From assembly GCA_002785995.1 (NCBI GenBank), contig NHNV01000004.1, positions 496,001 to 560,000 of the forward strand: DNA of 64,000 nt. The letters run 5' to 3'. A model generated the notes under the pieces. The model was not told the origin of the DNA. It did no database searches and saw nothing but the letters and a program-made list of their open reading frames with translations. Position 1 is the first letter of the stretch. The number at the start of each line of letters is the position of its first letter. Positions 22,901 through 32,589 of this stretch are shown here, one piece after another. The translations under genes were made by a program, and so were the position numbers. Source of the DNA: Mycosphaerelloides madeirae (taxonomy: Eukaryota > Ascomycota > Dothideomycetes > Mycosphaerellales > Mycosphaerellaceae).

Positions 22901-25557
22901 TTTTCACCTATATTCTTGCGATGAAGCATTGCTCTAGCACATGACTGCAGGCCGAGTACCTCCTCCTCATGCTCCCGAAGGGATGCAACGGTATTGGCAG
23001 CTTGTTGTCGCGCAGTCTTTCCTCTTGCTAGAGCTTGTATCGTGGAGACTTTAACAGTATGCGACGCGACTTCTTCCTTGACGTCTATGTGTAAAGACCG
23101 GGCTGCTTGAGCGCGTAGAGCCGTCTGCAACTTGATGATTGCAGATTCACGACCCTGAAGGGCTCCCATCATTCGAGCGATCCGAAGGCGTTCGAGAAGT
23201 CCGCGAGCAGCCGCCTGTACGTCCACAACGTTTGATTCGTGCATTTTGCGCTCGCCATGCTGAGCCTTTTGTTGCCTGCGCTGAAGAAGACCACGAGCGA
23301 CCGCTTGCAGCTTGATTACCTCAACCGCGGCCTGGCGAGCAGTGACGTGCTGTTTTGCAGCCTTCTTTCTTACTTGCGCACCAAGGGCCAGAGCCTGTAA
23401 GTTTGCAATCTCATCTTCTACAGCCCAAAGTCGATCCATAGTGGAGGTGATTCGCCATCTTTCGAGAGCGCCCCGGGCAGCAGACTCGAATGCCAGCACA
23501 CCAGCCTCCGTCTTCTCGTTTCTCGTTTCGTGCCATAAGTCGCCAGCTCTCCATCTGCCCAAGGCACCTCGGATCGCTGACTGGAGGTCTTTAAGGCCGT
23601 GGCGATGGGACCGCAATTCCATCTTGATGGTCTTTGTTGCTGCCCTTTGCTGCCGGCCTCGCCAAAGATTCTGGACAGTCACCACAGCGCTCTTGTTGTC
23701 TCTCCAGATTTGCTGTTTCCGTCCTTGTTGTTTCCGAATCAGGAATCCTTTCACGGCTGCTTGGAAGAGCCGAGTGGATCGGTCCAGCGAGTATCGGAAG
23801 TCGAAGATTTCTCGTGCGAACCCGCCTCGGGCCATGGCCTGGAAGTGTGCGATGTGTTCTTCGGCATCCCAAAGATCTTGCATCACACCGCCTAGTCGTA
23901 TTCGAACCAAAGCACCGCGCATTTGCGTCTGAAGGTCGACGAGCACGTGTTCCTGTTCGGCCAACAGCTCATCGGTTGTAGGCTCTGGAGGTGGAGGTTC
24001 CTCTTCTACTTGCATGGCTTCCCGCATGCCACCGAAGTTGGGCATTTGTATCCCGCTTCGATCAATTCCCTTCTGAGTCTCTTCCAATTCATGCTCAGCA
24101 AACTCCAATTGGCCGACCAGGTTTCCAATGCGAAAATCCACGATGCCTTTACGGTACAGCAGCCATGACAAGGCGTGTATACAATAGATGGCTTTGGGGA
24201 TGTTCTTTTTCTCGTACAAGTCGATCAATTCAAATCTGAACAGCTCGGGCAGTTCGATCTCGGCGAGGAAGCGAAAAAACAGTGCGATGTTGTCGGAATG
24301 CCGGAAGGAGAGAGGCGCGGACCGCCATATACGCTGGGATCCAAGTGCTCGTTGCTGATCCGGCGAAAGCTTTGGAGCCAGGCGCACGACGACCTCTGCA
24401 AGTGTAACACCGTCTCGAAGCGCCTCTTCGAGTTGTACGATTGGTGGCAATTTTGTCGGATCCAGGACATCTTCAATCCAGGCGCGAGCCTCTCCGATGT
24501 GACAAAGGTATTCGTATGCTTGAAGATGCTTTCTCTGCGTCTCCATCCACCTTGTACTTAAGTACTGTGACGAGAATTGTGATTGTTGTTTCGTGCTTGG
24601 CCGGACAGATCCTGAACGCTGAAGTCTCCGCCTCCCAGCCAAACCAGTCACCTGCTCCTCGGGAGAATGCACGCTCAGATCTTCTGTTGACCCATTGGTC
24701 GCAGCCAGCTTGCTAAGATGGCGGAGTTGTGGCGTAGACGACTTTTGAAACTGATTCATGTCCTCACCATCCAACTGGGGAGGGGCTATTTCAGTCGATC
24801 CAAACCGCACATGGCCCTTTCCTCGTGGTCTGGAGCTCGGGCGCATCGAGTCAGACCGGGATAGGGTCGCAATGCTGTTGCCTCTTACATGGCCAGGGGA
24901 AACTGGGGTTGGAGTTGAATCTGGTGACAAAGGTGACTTGAGTGTTGTGTCCTCGCTGAGAGATTTCGAATGCGACGAAGGTTTGGTAGAGGGCGATGTT
25001 GGTGCAGTCTCGCTCTGAGCTGTCTGCCTGATGTTCTCCTTTGATTCAGTACGCCTGTGCAAAGAACCGTTCGTCATCAAGGGTACCTTCTCAGGAGTCG
25101 CATTTTGCGCAACGGGCCTGAGGGCGTTTCTGCTCTCGGTCATCCCGATGCCCGACCGCCATTCGTCGTCGCGTATTTTTCTCGGCGACACATTCATCTT
25201 GGAAGGAACCCTCTGCAGCTGCTGGTCCTGCTCGACCTGCTGCTCGCGCTGTTCCCACTTTGCGAATGCTGTATTCTTCTTGACGGGCGATTCGGAGCGC
25301 TCCCGCTTGGTGCTCGTCCGTGCTATGAACGGGTCGGCAGACGATTCATAGCCGACAGAGCTGCCCAAGCTGTACCCCGAACTCGCATTACTGCTGATTG
25401 TGCCCTGGCGACTTGGGATCGAGGATTGATCGGTTTCGCTGTTGTTTGAGCGCGTGGAGACTGTGTGCCGCAGTGGAGACGACTTGGTGGGGCTGTGGTC
25501 GCGGAATCGGTTGTGCGGCGGCGAGGTAGGTGAAGTGAAGGTCGGGTAGGAAGGCAT
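19999..25557 (-). CDS. IQG1: IQGAP / Rng2-Iqg1 cytokinesis scaffold
   Basis: Scaffold that recruits F-actin, myosin light chain/calmodulin and formin to the contractile ring at septation sites. A single exon of 1,852 codons, ATG at 25557. The first ~330 residues are Ser/Thr/Pro-rich and probably phosphorylated. A calponin-homology domain lies at about 350-470 (ARAWIEDVLDP, LRDGVTLAEVV), then a long series of IQ-like repeats from about 600 to 1040 (pattern I..LQ...RG...R), a RasGAP-related domain at roughly 1150-1500, and the RasGAP C-terminal domain from about 1620 to 1760. Length and order are typical for filamentous ascomycete IQGAPs. The catalytic arginine finger of true RasGAPs is not expected in this family. 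Confidence 0.95.
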   Translation of the reverse strand: MPSYPTFTSPTSPPHNRFRDHSPTKSSPLRHTVSTRSNNSETDQSSIPSRQGTISSNASSGYSLGSSVGYESSADPFIARTSTKRERSESPVKKNTAFAKWEQREQQVEQDQQLQRVPSKMNVSPRKIRDDEWRSGIGMTESRNALRPVAQNATPEKVPLMTNGSLHRRTESKENIRQTAQSETAPTSPSTKPSSHSKSLSEDTTLKSPLSPDSTPTPVSPGHVRGNSIATLSRSDSMRPSSRPRGKGHVRFGSTEIAPPQLDGEDMNQFQKSSTPQLRHLSKLAATNGSTEDLSVHSPEEQVTGLAGRRRLQRSGSVRPSTKQQSQFSSQYLSTRWMETQRKHLQAYEYLCHIGEARAWIEDVLDPTKLPPIVQLEEALRDGVTLAEVVVRLAPKLSPDQQRALGSQRIWRSAPLSFRHSDNIALFFRFLAEIELPELFRFELIDLYEKKNIPKAIYCIHALSWLLYRKGIVDFRIGNLVGQLEFAEHELEETQKGIDRSGIQMPNFGGMREAMQVEEEPPPPEPTTDELLAEQEHVLVDLQTQMRGALVRIRLGGVMQDLWDAEEHIAHFQAMARGGFAREIFDFRYSLDRSTRLFQAAVKGFLIRKQQGRKQQIWRDNKSAVVTVQNLWRGRQQRAATKTIKMELRSHRHGLKDLQSAIRGALGRWRAGDLWHETRNEKTEAGVLAFESAARGALERWRITSTMDRLWAVEDEIANLQALALGAQVRKKAAKQHVTARQAAVEVIKLQAVARGLLQRRQQKAQHGERKMHESNVVDVQAAARGLLERLRIARMMGALQGRESAIIKLQTALRAQAARSLHIDVKEEVASHTVKVSTIQALARGKTARQQAANTVASLREHEEEVLGLQSCARAMLHRKNIGEKLASLEEQEDKITALQSLARAYVERQRIFDQLVEMEKEEQDIVQLQSLVRAMLLRSNIGNMLVELEDHEDTIVEMQAAIRGFTIRRRFAEKQKHYRENMQKVIKLQSIVRAKQQGESYKSLVNGKNPPLPVVRKHLHLLTDSNLEFQGEIEAERLRRQVVESVRRNELVESYVEGLDVKIALLVKNKITLDEVVKHQKHFGGSASQLLRSGTTLGNSSGVDLKALNKNSRKKLTGYEELFFMVQTQPQYLARLFCALTGRGLAEKESKNVERLVLTLFGYAQKSREEYFLLKVLATGFQQIVSHCQSLEDFMRQQSGSFLQRLALSYLRSPKERTYLKTLLGGMIKNGICAQDHLDLESDPLQIYRAILNNEELSTGRPSRRPRDLPREVVIRQEDVRPRYVEHLEDLRDLGDGFFLHLEECLHRMPYSLRYMAAEQHRALCSQFPREQPGHLAMLVGSWLWKIYLLPALKEPEMWGVIDRGLSPTHKRNLAQLVTILGQVIGAGRLFGPENIYLQPLNNWITESLDRWQECLHHVFDIPSAEEHYDADQFSDLYARTKPCLYIKLPDIFALHSMIAENISAVAPTRDDPLKELLTDLGTAKSNESDLSGATNGGEITLTLKSKFTVQEDPNAEARQLFTATKRLVLYIIRVQSGSNLMEILLRPITHDDADRWISLVQEEMAEKEHGHHRPGHRRTPSAFDPRASMRSTRTQSVYSEAPSAFSEDRRDILDLQSMTYAELKSTALENILQLEQPNIAPQYRVSRHNNYQEILNALAADIRQKHRRRLERQRDMESTRTTLAQLDDKATFLEDQLKSYNDYIEQCLHTLANKKGTKHKFIMPFTKQWSHERELGKSGRQPKFGSYKYSARQLADKGVLLSWQGYAPEHWSNMNVVISSDEVGVFHMEASSGSMMLPGASANILLDDLLQAQYDNRNTINVFEESNGAAKLAVNLLLHLVFKKFYRDE

Positions 25558-26171
25558 TACGCCGGCAGAAGCCCTCGATGGGCAGGAATGGTGGTGGTTT
25601 GAATGGCAGTCGCGGCCGTGATGATGATGAAGTGGTCGAGTGGAAAGCGCGTTGCTATGCCAGGTCCCTCCTCAACAAAACGGCTTCCCCCAGCGTCATT
25701 GCCGCATCCCGGTAAAAAAATTCGACGGTTCTAGTACAGACGGAACAATTGAATGACTGAGCGGCCGTAGAGAGAGCAGGTGCGCGGGGAGCGTAGAAGT
25801 GAGAGCGAAGAGGCTGGCGAGTTGAGGCCTTGTTGCACATGCGAAACCAAGAAACATCGAGTGGAGAAAGTAAACAGATCGTTTAGAGTTGCTTAGCGGC
25901 AGATGATCCCTGCACCTTTGCCTGAGGCCTCTTATTTTCCTGAACAGCTCCATCGGCACGAACGTCGAAATTTCCTGTTGACCTCAACGCTCCCACAACC
26001 TACTTATCAGAGCATACCGATTCCTCTTATACGACAAATACAGCTCCTCATCAGGCCTGGGTGCCATCTTCATCGGCGGCTGCGTCGAACCTCCAAGCCG
26101 AGCAACCTCACTGGACATTCTCCTCCACAACTGATCCAATGTGGCATTCTGTCGTCAGGATCCTTCGACAG
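25558..26171. other. IQGAP promoter region
   Basis: 614 bp upstream of the IQG1 start, between it and the decayed kinase gene. Contains an A-run (GGTAAAAAAATTCG near 25711) and ordinary mixed sequence. No reading frame of interest. Confidence 0.5.
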
Positions 26172-26238
26172 TCAACGTTCCATAAGTCGAAAAAGGGGTC
26201 GTCCACAGTACTGTTGCGTCTCGTCGTCGATCGCAAGC

Positions 26239-26308
26239 CTACAAGCGAAGGGGTGGAGGGTCAGTAGGTGTCTTAAAGACTTAGGGTCTTCGCTTTCGCT
26301 TTGCTTAC
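26239..26308 (-). repeat. Intron with stem-forming ends, similar to 27328-27399 (copy B)
   Basis: A 70-bp intron, donor GTAAGC and acceptor CTTGTAG, which joins NVDM|LAIDDE in phase 2. It shares with the intron at 27328-27399 an AAAGCGAA start, a central GACACCT[A/G]CTG and a CTTCGCTT end. AAGCGAAG near its 5' end is complementary to CTTCGCTT at its 3' end, so the intron RNA can form a terminal stem. Confidence 0.6.
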
Positions 26309-27327
26309 ATGTCAACGTTCGATTCCCATCTGAACTCCTCCAAATACGTGGTTCCCTCTTGCAATGTGATGAGACAGAGCATCCCCCGGCCGATGAGAAG
26401 AAATCGATAGCTGACGTCACTTGGATATCATTCGCAGCACTGTCGGCTGGATAATCAGTGTACATTTCCTGTTGCAGAGTCAGGGTTCGGATCCCACTTG
26501 AAAGAGCAGAACACATACTGGAGCCATGAAGCCACTAGTGCCCATGTCCTTGGGAACAACCCCGTCTGTTACTTCTGCGGACGACCCAAAGTCGCCAAGC
26601 TTTTTGCCAGTGAGTCAGCAGTCTCGTTGAAGCACTTAGCCTTATGGTGATTGCTTACTTTTACGGTCGATATCCCAGGCCAAAGTGTTGGATGAGGGGC
26701 GGCGATCAAGACTGCAATCAAGTCAGCGACAATTACGTCCTAATCATGGTTACTGCAAACTGCTTTCGGACTTGATATCGCAGTGCGCAAATACGGTGTG
26801 GAGCACGTTGGAAGGGTTCCCGGCCAGATGGCCGTCACGCATCGAATTCGCTGCAGGCAGCAAGGCTTCGAAGAAAGCTCAGACTGCGCGAGGAGGAAGA
26901 CGCCTAGAAAGCCGTCAGGAATGGTATCGAGGCAGCTGATCGGTATTTGACTCATTTCTCGAACGGATTGCCCGCTACGTCGAGCTTATTGATCCTGTTG
27001 TGTGCTGCAATCAACTCTTCCAGACTTTCATGAGGGCAATACTCGAAATGTATCCGTGCGATTGTTCGAGTATCATGAATCGTAAAGCCATCAGCGCGGA
27101 CAATTTGCTCCGAATCTTGGTAAGCTTTGAGCATTTTGCTGGTGCCGTATTCCAAGTTGACTCGCTGGACAATATCTCCATACCACGCTGTCTTCTCAGC
27201 ACTACGAGTTCAAGTCAGCCGAGTCGTGGACAACAAGTTTTGTTCTCCGCGCCATACCATAATCCGTGTTCGCTGTAGTCTATGGATTTGATTGCTCGTC
27301 CGTCAATGACACGCTGTTGCGCGTCGT

Positions 27328-27399
27328 CTAAAAGCGAAGAAAGGGGACCCAGCAGGTGTCTCAGATATAGGGGTGGCTCATCGCCTTCGCTTTACGCAC
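27328..27399 (-). repeat. Intron with stem-forming ends, similar to 26239-26308 (copy A)
   Basis: A 72-bp intron (GTGCGT..TTTTAG) between the glycine-loop exon and the VIDGRAIK exon of the kinase relic. AAAGCGAAG close to its donor pairs perfectly with CTTCGCTTT at its acceptor. It is clearly related in sequence to the intron at 26239-26308, although the two sit at different places of the kinase domain. This is the pattern of introner-like elements described in dothideomycetes. Confidence 0.55.
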
Positions 27400-28252
27400 A
27401 CTAGGTCGAAAGCGTTGCAGGGCCGGGTGTTCCTTTCCCAAAGACGCATTCATAGTTCCAGTGTCCCGGCAGCTGGTCCGAAAGTCCAGCTCGTGCGGCG
27501 TCGAAGCGTGTACTCCTCTCAAAGGCTTTGACGACCTTGAGCTCGTCTGGGGCTGTTACATCTTCGCGAGCTTCAGTCAGCCTCCGCCAACCAAGCTCGT
27601 CACGCTCCTTGAGTGGTCTCCTCGCCGTCTCTTTTGCCGTCGCATTATCGATTCCTTTTACCTGACGTCTGATGTACAACTTCCATGCGTGGTCGTGTTT
27701 CCTGCTGCGTTCCCCAAGAAAGAACCTCCAGAGAGTATCAATGTATCCTGCACTTTCGTTAGAAAGGTTCTCAGCAGGAGGGAAGACGAAATCGCCGTGT
27801 GTAGCCTCTGTTGGTTCCGCCAATTGGCGAATGTCATTGAAACGCATTCGATCATTCACAGTCAGGGGATCTGCATTGTAGAATTCGTCCCACTCGCGTG
27901 CCCATCCATCTCTGATCAGCTCGCGAAGAGGCCCCAAGTTGTACACCTCGAGCGGCCTGGCAATCTTATGTTGTGGTCTCGGAAGCACGATAAGCTGGCC
28001 TCTGCTGGCAAGCTCTGTAGCAGTTTTCTCTGGCTCCTCGTGCATGTCCGGGAAGTTGTATTGTTCTTGCGGGTCACGACCCTTATAGTCGTTAGCTTCC
28101 TCGACCGATGCGGCCAGATCTTACCATTTAGGGTTCATAGGCTAAGGCCAGCGAGTAGCGAGAGAATCGTCAGTGTTGTCAAGCAACGAAGTTATTTCAA
28201 TTTCGGACGCATCGACTGTGGGTGGCCTATCGCCTGGTATGTGACCCGCTGG

Positions 28253-28495
28253 TTACGTATCAGTCCGCCCAGGGTTGTCCTCGGTCTCGTTCGGCTTATG
28301 CTTTTTGGAGGCAGGTGGTTGCTCTTCGTCCTTCTCCACATCGTTCTCGTCAACAGCGGCAGCTGCTTGTGCGTTATCAAAGTCAACAAGCGCATCAACC
28401 AAGCTCCTCTTGAGTTTGGGTCCCGTCAATTCGATGCCGCGATCTCCGATGAACTTTTTGAGGTCGGGGACCTTGAGCTTGTTGTAGTCTGCCAT
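28253..28495 (-). CDS. Short SAP-domain protein or first exon
   Basis: The ATG at 28495 opens an 80-codon frame. Residues 3-40 match a SAP motif (LKVPDLKKFIGDRGIEL followed by GPKLKRSLVDAL), a helix-extended-loop-helix that binds AT-rich DNA in nuclear proteins. The remainder is acidic and then basic (SKKHKPNE), like a nuclear-localisation signal. A stop falls in GATACGTAA, and the GTAACC there could be a splice donor. I could not find a downstream acceptor that keeps frame with the exon at about 28120-27401, so whether this belongs to the neighbouring kinase relic or is its own small gene is open. Confidence 0.45.
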   Translation of the reverse strand: MADYNKLKVPDLKKFIGDRGIELTGPKLKRSLVDALVDFDNAQAAAAVDENDVEKDEEQPPASKKHKPNETEDNPGRTDT

Positions 28496-29427
28496 TGCAA
28501 GAGAATGACGAGAATTTCCAACAAGAAAATGTAACGAGACTAAGGAGAAGCATCCCGCCGGCATATCTGAGAGGCAGTGTTTAGTGCAAGTGTCGTATTT
28601 GCGATCAACGCTTTGTTCAAGTGGACCGCTTGCGGCTTGCTTTATCTTTCGCGGGCTGATCTTGGGGGAAAAACAAAGAAAATATAAAAATAAAGTCTCA
28701 TAGCACGGCTCAAGAACGAAGTAGCACATCCCGATAATATCAAGTTTGAAACACATACAAAAGAGGTACTTCGGCCCTACCTGTGCAATCCTGCCCGTGA
28801 TGGAGTAGGAGTAGGATAGAGCAGGGCATGTCGAACGCAAGGAGTCACACTTCCAATGGAGATCCATTTGGAGGAATGAAGTATGAACTATGAAGGTCCG
28901 GAATCGATCTTGCAACAATTCTTGAGATCCGCCTCGCAGCAGAGTGACGCGCCAGCCCACAGCTGACTCCCTTCCACAAAACGCGGTCGGGAGGGCTGCT
29001 CTTCAGTGAGAAGACCTTGTGGAATTCCTTGATGGTCAAGTAGCTGGCTTGTCTAGTTGCTTGTGATGGGGAAAGAGGAGGCTGTGGTGATGTGTCGTGC
29101 CCGAATGTTTTTATTGACATCTTGTCGTCAATTTTATACTCCGGGTGCGTCTAGGACGGCAGGCCGTCTGCCCAGTGAGATCCAACCGCAGCGGCGCATG
29201 ATAAGCTGCCAATGCTCTCGTAATTTCAAAGGAGCCGACACACGTGTCAGCGGAAGTGAATGTGTCATTGGTTATAAATGAGGTGAAGGGGTGCAGAGTG
29301 TGAAGTCGAGGTTGAAATTTGGGAAGAACTCTTCGGCTCGGCGATTCTTCGGTGTCGTACTTCGAGCTCGCACGACGACAACACCCCCCACATACTAACG
29401 AATCGCTCTTCTCACCTACACTTCAAC
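28496..29427. other. Intergenic region between SAP ORF and Y14
   Basis: 932 bp holding the promoters of two divergent genes. An AT-rich stretch (AAAGAAAATATAAAAATAAAG near 28676) stands out from the surrounding sequence. Open frames here, including one extending the SAP frame upstream to 28960 without an ATG near its top, are not convincing. Confidence 0.45.
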
Positions 29428-29959
29428 ATGGCCGACACCGAAATGGACGTCGACGCGCCCGCGTCTCCCCAAACTCAAGACCGCAAAGGCCTCAGCGACA
29501 CCAAAACCGCCCAAAACGCCGTCGCAGTGCGCAGCATCGAAGGCTGGATCATCATCGTCACGAACGTCCACGAGGAAGCCACCGACGAAGACATCCAAGA
29601 CATGTTCGGCGAGTACGGCGAGATCAAGAATCTGCACATGAACCTCGATCGGAGAACGGGATATGTGAAGGTGCGTGAGAATACGCAGGACGAGATCTTG
29701 GCCGGATGAAATACTGATGGGCATGTGATACTAGGGCTACATTCTGATCGAGTATTCGACGCACGATGAAGCCAAAGCCGCGATCGAAGGCGCAAATGGA
29801 GAGAAGCTCCTCGAACAGACTATTGGGGTGGATTTTGCCTTTGTGAGACCTCCGCCGAGCAAGCCTACAGCGGGACCCAAGGGTGGGAGGAGAAGCGGAA
29901 GGCAGAGGAGTCGTAGTCCTGGTGAGCGCCGCGGAAGAGAAGATGAGGACGAAGAGTGA
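29428..29959 (+). CDS. Y14: RNA-binding protein Y14/RBM8A, exon-junction complex
   Basis: RRM protein that pairs with Mago nashi in the exon-junction complex deposited on spliced mRNA. Two exons, 29428-29670 and 29735-29959, with a 64-bp phase-0 intron (GTGCGT..CTAG), encode 155 residues. The join YVK|GYILIEY rebuilds the RNP1 motif; RNP2 is WIIIVTNV. The single RRM (about residues 40-118) is flanked by an acidic N-terminus with MDVD and a C-terminal Arg/Ser/Glu tail (RRSGRQRSRSPGERRGRE). The motif GEYGEIKNLHMNLDRRTG is characteristic of Y14 orthologues. Length is normal for RBM8A. No Mago gene lies in this window. Confidence 0.93.
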
Positions 29960-31877
29960 GCCAATACTGGATTTGCCGTGGAGCTTGAAGAATGAAGACA
30001 TGATCCCGTGCGACGCCGCCAAGCGGACTTCTATCTGCCACGGAAGGGTGAGCGAAAGACTAAAGCAGCACGCCGACTACGGTCGGCAGCAAGTAAACTC
30101 GAATGACAAGGTAAACCAACTCTATTGATATATCTTGCGCCACACTAACGACTCCCAGATCTATCTCGCGCTGCCAGTCTGGCCAAATCATTTAGCGGGA
30201 GTCGTGGAGAGCGAGACGAGGATCGCCAGCTAGCTGGATATATGCCAACGTCGGAAATATGCGAGATATCAGGGATAAAGGCAAGTGAGTCAGCTACGAA
30301 CATACCATTCTCCGTTGGATGCTGCTTGCCCTGGATGCTGGAAATGATCATGATTGCATCATCGAAAAGGAGGGCGCATTCGAAGGAACGAAACGCAATT
30401 CAAAACCGTCCCGAGCATACAAATCTTCGTCGTACAATACCACTTATCGGTAGCTCGCCATACCGCCTGTGCATTGGAGAAGTGAGCGTAGCTTGGCGGA
30501 GGAAGGCGCAAGGCAAATGGGGCCATCTCCATGTCTTTCTCCGCAAAGTTGCAACGCACCAAGGGAGGTATATATTTTGTGAGTTATCCTACCTCATCAA
30601 ATACGGCAATCAGGTGACTTACCAAAACAATTTCTTCCGTGGTAGCTTTGTGTTCTCTGCACAAGCAAGCTAGCGGGCATTAATTGCAACGATCGGTGAA
30701 CATCAGCGCGATCAATGTCTTTGGGATAGAGTCTTTGAGTAGGTGCTACTTAAGTCGTTTGGCGGGATTAGTACTAGAGTTTCGGCTCTGAGAAAACCTC
30801 GTGCGCTGTATGTTTTTGTTTTTGTTCTACGCATTTTGGATATTAGGTACGTTTTCCTGTTTTTGATGGCCTTTTCCTGTCTCTCTTGCGGTCACTTCCT
30901 TTTCATCTGGACAAGCTGGGCATGTGCTCGTGCGTACGTCCAGTTATTCAAGGCCTGAAGGCTGGTCAGATATGGCTCTGCCATACCTACATCAATGAAG
31001 AGGGCGGTCTGAATCGCGCTGTCTCTTGTGGAACGAGTTGCTGGATCGTCTGTGTTTCGACTGGCTTGCTTGATACGAGTCGAAAAGAGCGAGAGAGGTA
31101 TGGAATGCTGACAGCACATGAGATATATCACGCTAATCTGAGTGGGCAGGTGAATAGATTCGAACAAGGCACATATCAATTTCGCTTTGTCTGGTAACCA
31201 TCGAGAAGGGTACGTCGCTTTACTACTGGCCGTGGATGCTGTCAAGAAATTCGAGATGCTCGCTCTGAGCCGAGTCTGGTCCTCCTAGATTCCCCGTGGC
31301 CATCTCTGTCGTATGTGGTATGCAGAGTGGTAGCTGACCATGCTACTTGCCATGAACGCCGGATGTACGCCCGAGAAACTTCTGGACCGCCGACGAAGAA
31401 CATGGCAAACGACTGGCTTTCATTGCTCGACGGGCGTCTGGTAGCCTCTTCACTTGTCAAAGGGACAACAACAAGTAGAAGACCCGCCCGCTCGATTCTT
31501 TCCAGCCAGCAAGTCAACAGCCCTGGATGGTGAATACCTCTCCCTTCGCATCGACAATATCATGGCCTCTACAGACCTTCTTCATTCGCTCATGAATATA
31601 CACAATCAAGAATAAAGCCGAATACACCTGTCCATGCGTCGACAATTGAATGCTTCGATTGTCATGCACGGCCCGGACCCTCCGCTTCGCACATGAACAG
31701 AAAAACAGCGCTAAGGAATTATGTGCGGGGGCACGCGGCGCTTGTTCTGGCCTATTTGTTTCAATGCTTCTGCGACAAACTTGTCTTTGCTCTTCAACCA
31801 GTACACATAAATCGCAACGAGCGCAACCACCAAGGCAAGCTTCCACTTCTACCACCTACTCCAGGCTAACCTTCATC
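29960..31877. other. Intergenic region without recognised genes
   Basis: About 1.9 kb. A 143-codon frame begins with ATG at 30242 on the plus strand but its translation has no known motif, and other frames are shorter. Contains a T-rich segment (TTTTTGTTTTTGTTC near 30815). I see no tRNA, repeat or transposon signature. Confidence 0.4.
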
Positions 31878-32589
31878 ATGATCAGACTACGCCTACCAGC
31901 CCACACAACTCGACAAACGAGGTCTACCAACTCGCAGTGGACAAACCTTGGTATGTCTGCTCATGTCTCTCATCAGCGTCAATGAGTATTAATACTGTCT
32001 AGACAACCGCACCATGGCCGTCATGCGCATGCCGCAGACCACCTCAACCGCGCCCGCGCGCTACAACCAAGAAATGCGCGCAATTCGTAAGCACCATCAA
32101 CCCTCCCTCTTATACTGTCTTCGACCATGCTAACAGCTCTCCTTAAATACAGACGTTGAGCGAAGCCGTCTTCGAGACATGGACCGTGCTCGCGAGGAGC
32201 GATACCATGAGAATCCCATCACGACCCGTCTCCGCGAGGAAATGGCGGAGGATGATCGCGAATTGCGGGAGCTGGCGGGAGTGGAGGATCCGGTGGACCT
32301 GTCCTACGAGGGCAGCCAGGAGTTCGCGTATGCTCTGGGAGAGCGCGGTGCCACGGCTTGGCGGGAGGCTGTGAACCGACGCCCAGCTGCTCAGACGAAC
32401 GGTTTCGGGTTCTCTGGGCCCATGAACAGCGCTGGAGGTCCTGAGCCGCTGTTGAGCGCCATGGACCGGATTGTTCGGGAGAGAGAGAGGCCCGCGAGAA
32501 CCGAGTTCAGGGTCGCACGAGTGACCAGGAGTCTCGTGGCGAGGGAGACGAGGATGAGCGGAACAGCCATTGAGCGGTCAGATCTCTAA
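31878..32589 (+). CDS. Unknown small Arg/Glu-rich protein, three exons
   Basis: Exons 31878-31950, 32003-32086 and 32153-32589, both introns phase 1 (GTATGT..CTAG; GTAAGC..ACAG with a GCTAAC branch), give 197 residues. The joins read TNL|DNRTM and AI|HVERSRLR. The protein is rich in Arg, Glu and Met, with a probable helical stretch in the middle (RDMDRAREERYHE, LREEMAEDDRELREL). The first 24 residues are basic and free of acids (MIRLRLPAHTTRQTRS), which could be a mitochondrial or nuclear targeting segment. No family recognised. The consistent intron phases and continuous frame make it likely to be a real gene. Confidence 0.6.

Larger units (their letters stand above)
26172..28045 (-). pseudogene. 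Degenerate protein-kinase gene
   Basis: Read right to left, pieces of a protein kinase appear in the correct order but not as one open frame. An N-terminal part (ATG at 28045) leads to a glycine loop FGKGTPGPA at about 27445-27420; intron 27328-27399; the lysine strand VIDGRAIK; intron 27202-27257; an alpha-C and hinge region ending FEYCPHESLEELI; a catalytic loop HCDIKSE near 26785; an exon ending AWDIDRK; LGDFG near 26599 and GTSGFMAP; an alpha-F-like DVSYRFLLIGRGMLCL; intron 26239-26308; and RPLFRLMER with stop at 26172. Damage: an in-frame TAG directly before the first intron, stops and a frame change between hinge and catalytic loop (about 26860-26955), Ser in place of the catalytic-loop Asn, and no Glu after MAP. 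Family inside the kinases not identified. An untested gene model with other splice sites is the main alternative. Confidence 0.6.

Noticed and set aside
26412..26419. Full CRE palindrome TGACGTCA
   Set aside because: It falls inside the kinase relic at an exon-intron edge, far from any promoter, so it is probably chance.
30242..30673. 143-codon frame as a gene
   Set aside because: The translation is unremarkable in composition with no motif, and there is no supporting neighbour or splice signal.
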